Shown one piece after another: positions 5,925-5,936 of a stretch of DNA of 5,936 bases (position 1 is its first letter; each line of letters starts with the position of its first letter). The stretch spans positions 1 through 5,936 of the forward strand of contig CAIOXF010000068.1 of assembly GCA_903862155.1 (NCBI GenBank), given 5' to 3'. The notes under the pieces were generated by a model, which saw nothing but the letters and a program-made list of their open reading frames with translations, was not told the origin of the DNA and did no database searches. A program made the translations under genes and the position numbers. The stretch is from an uncultured cyanobacterium (GTDB lineage: Bacteria; Cyanobacteriota; Cyanobacteriia; PCC-6307; Cyanobiaceae).

Positions 5925-5936
5925 GGATCAAACCCT

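Overview
The window looks like chromosomal DNA of a GC-rich picocyanobacterium (Synechococcus/Cyanobium type). The evidence is a CAAD/CURT1-type thylakoid protein, a cyanobacterial-style gyrA, the N-terminus of a probable lycopene cyclase, an almost complete lack of Shine-Dalgarno sequences, and one HIP1 octamer (GCGATCGC at 5132-5139). The assignment to a lineage is inference from these features, not from a database comparison.

Layout: (1) 1-129, minus strand, the first 43 codons of an FAD-dependent oxidoreductase, probably the lycopene cyclase CrtL, running off the left edge. (2) 142-1230, plus strand, a protein with the full architecture of a bacterial pentameric ligand-gated ion channel (Cys-loop receptor homologue, ELIC/GLIC type): signal peptide, beta-rich ligand-binding domain and M1-M4. 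(3) 1241-1620, minus strand, a broken small gene with a CARDB-like Ig-fold C-terminus; four separate one-base losses explain all its frame changes. (4) 1636-4236, minus strand, intact gyrA. (5) 4307-5458, plus strand, a DUF39/HcyBio ('homocysteine biosynthesis') family protein that seems to lack the usual family cysteines. (6) 5514-5924, plus strand, a CAAD-domain membrane protein.

The transcription units are two divergent pairs (crtL/channel and gyrA/DUF39) and one convergent junction (channel against the broken gene and gyrA). DUF39 and CAAD lie in the same direction 55 bases apart and may be cotranscribed. gyrA is housekeeping. The others do not form an obvious pathway, although CrtL (carotenoids) and CAAD (thylakoid shape) both serve the photosynthetic membrane.

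The items most worth attention are the ion-channel homologue, which is easily missed as 'hypothetical protein', the decayed CARDB-like gene beside it, and the cysteine-poor DUF39 protein. I see no tRNA, rRNA, CRISPR array, insertion sequence or phage gene. Every gap between genes is shorter than 300 bases once the broken gene is counted.
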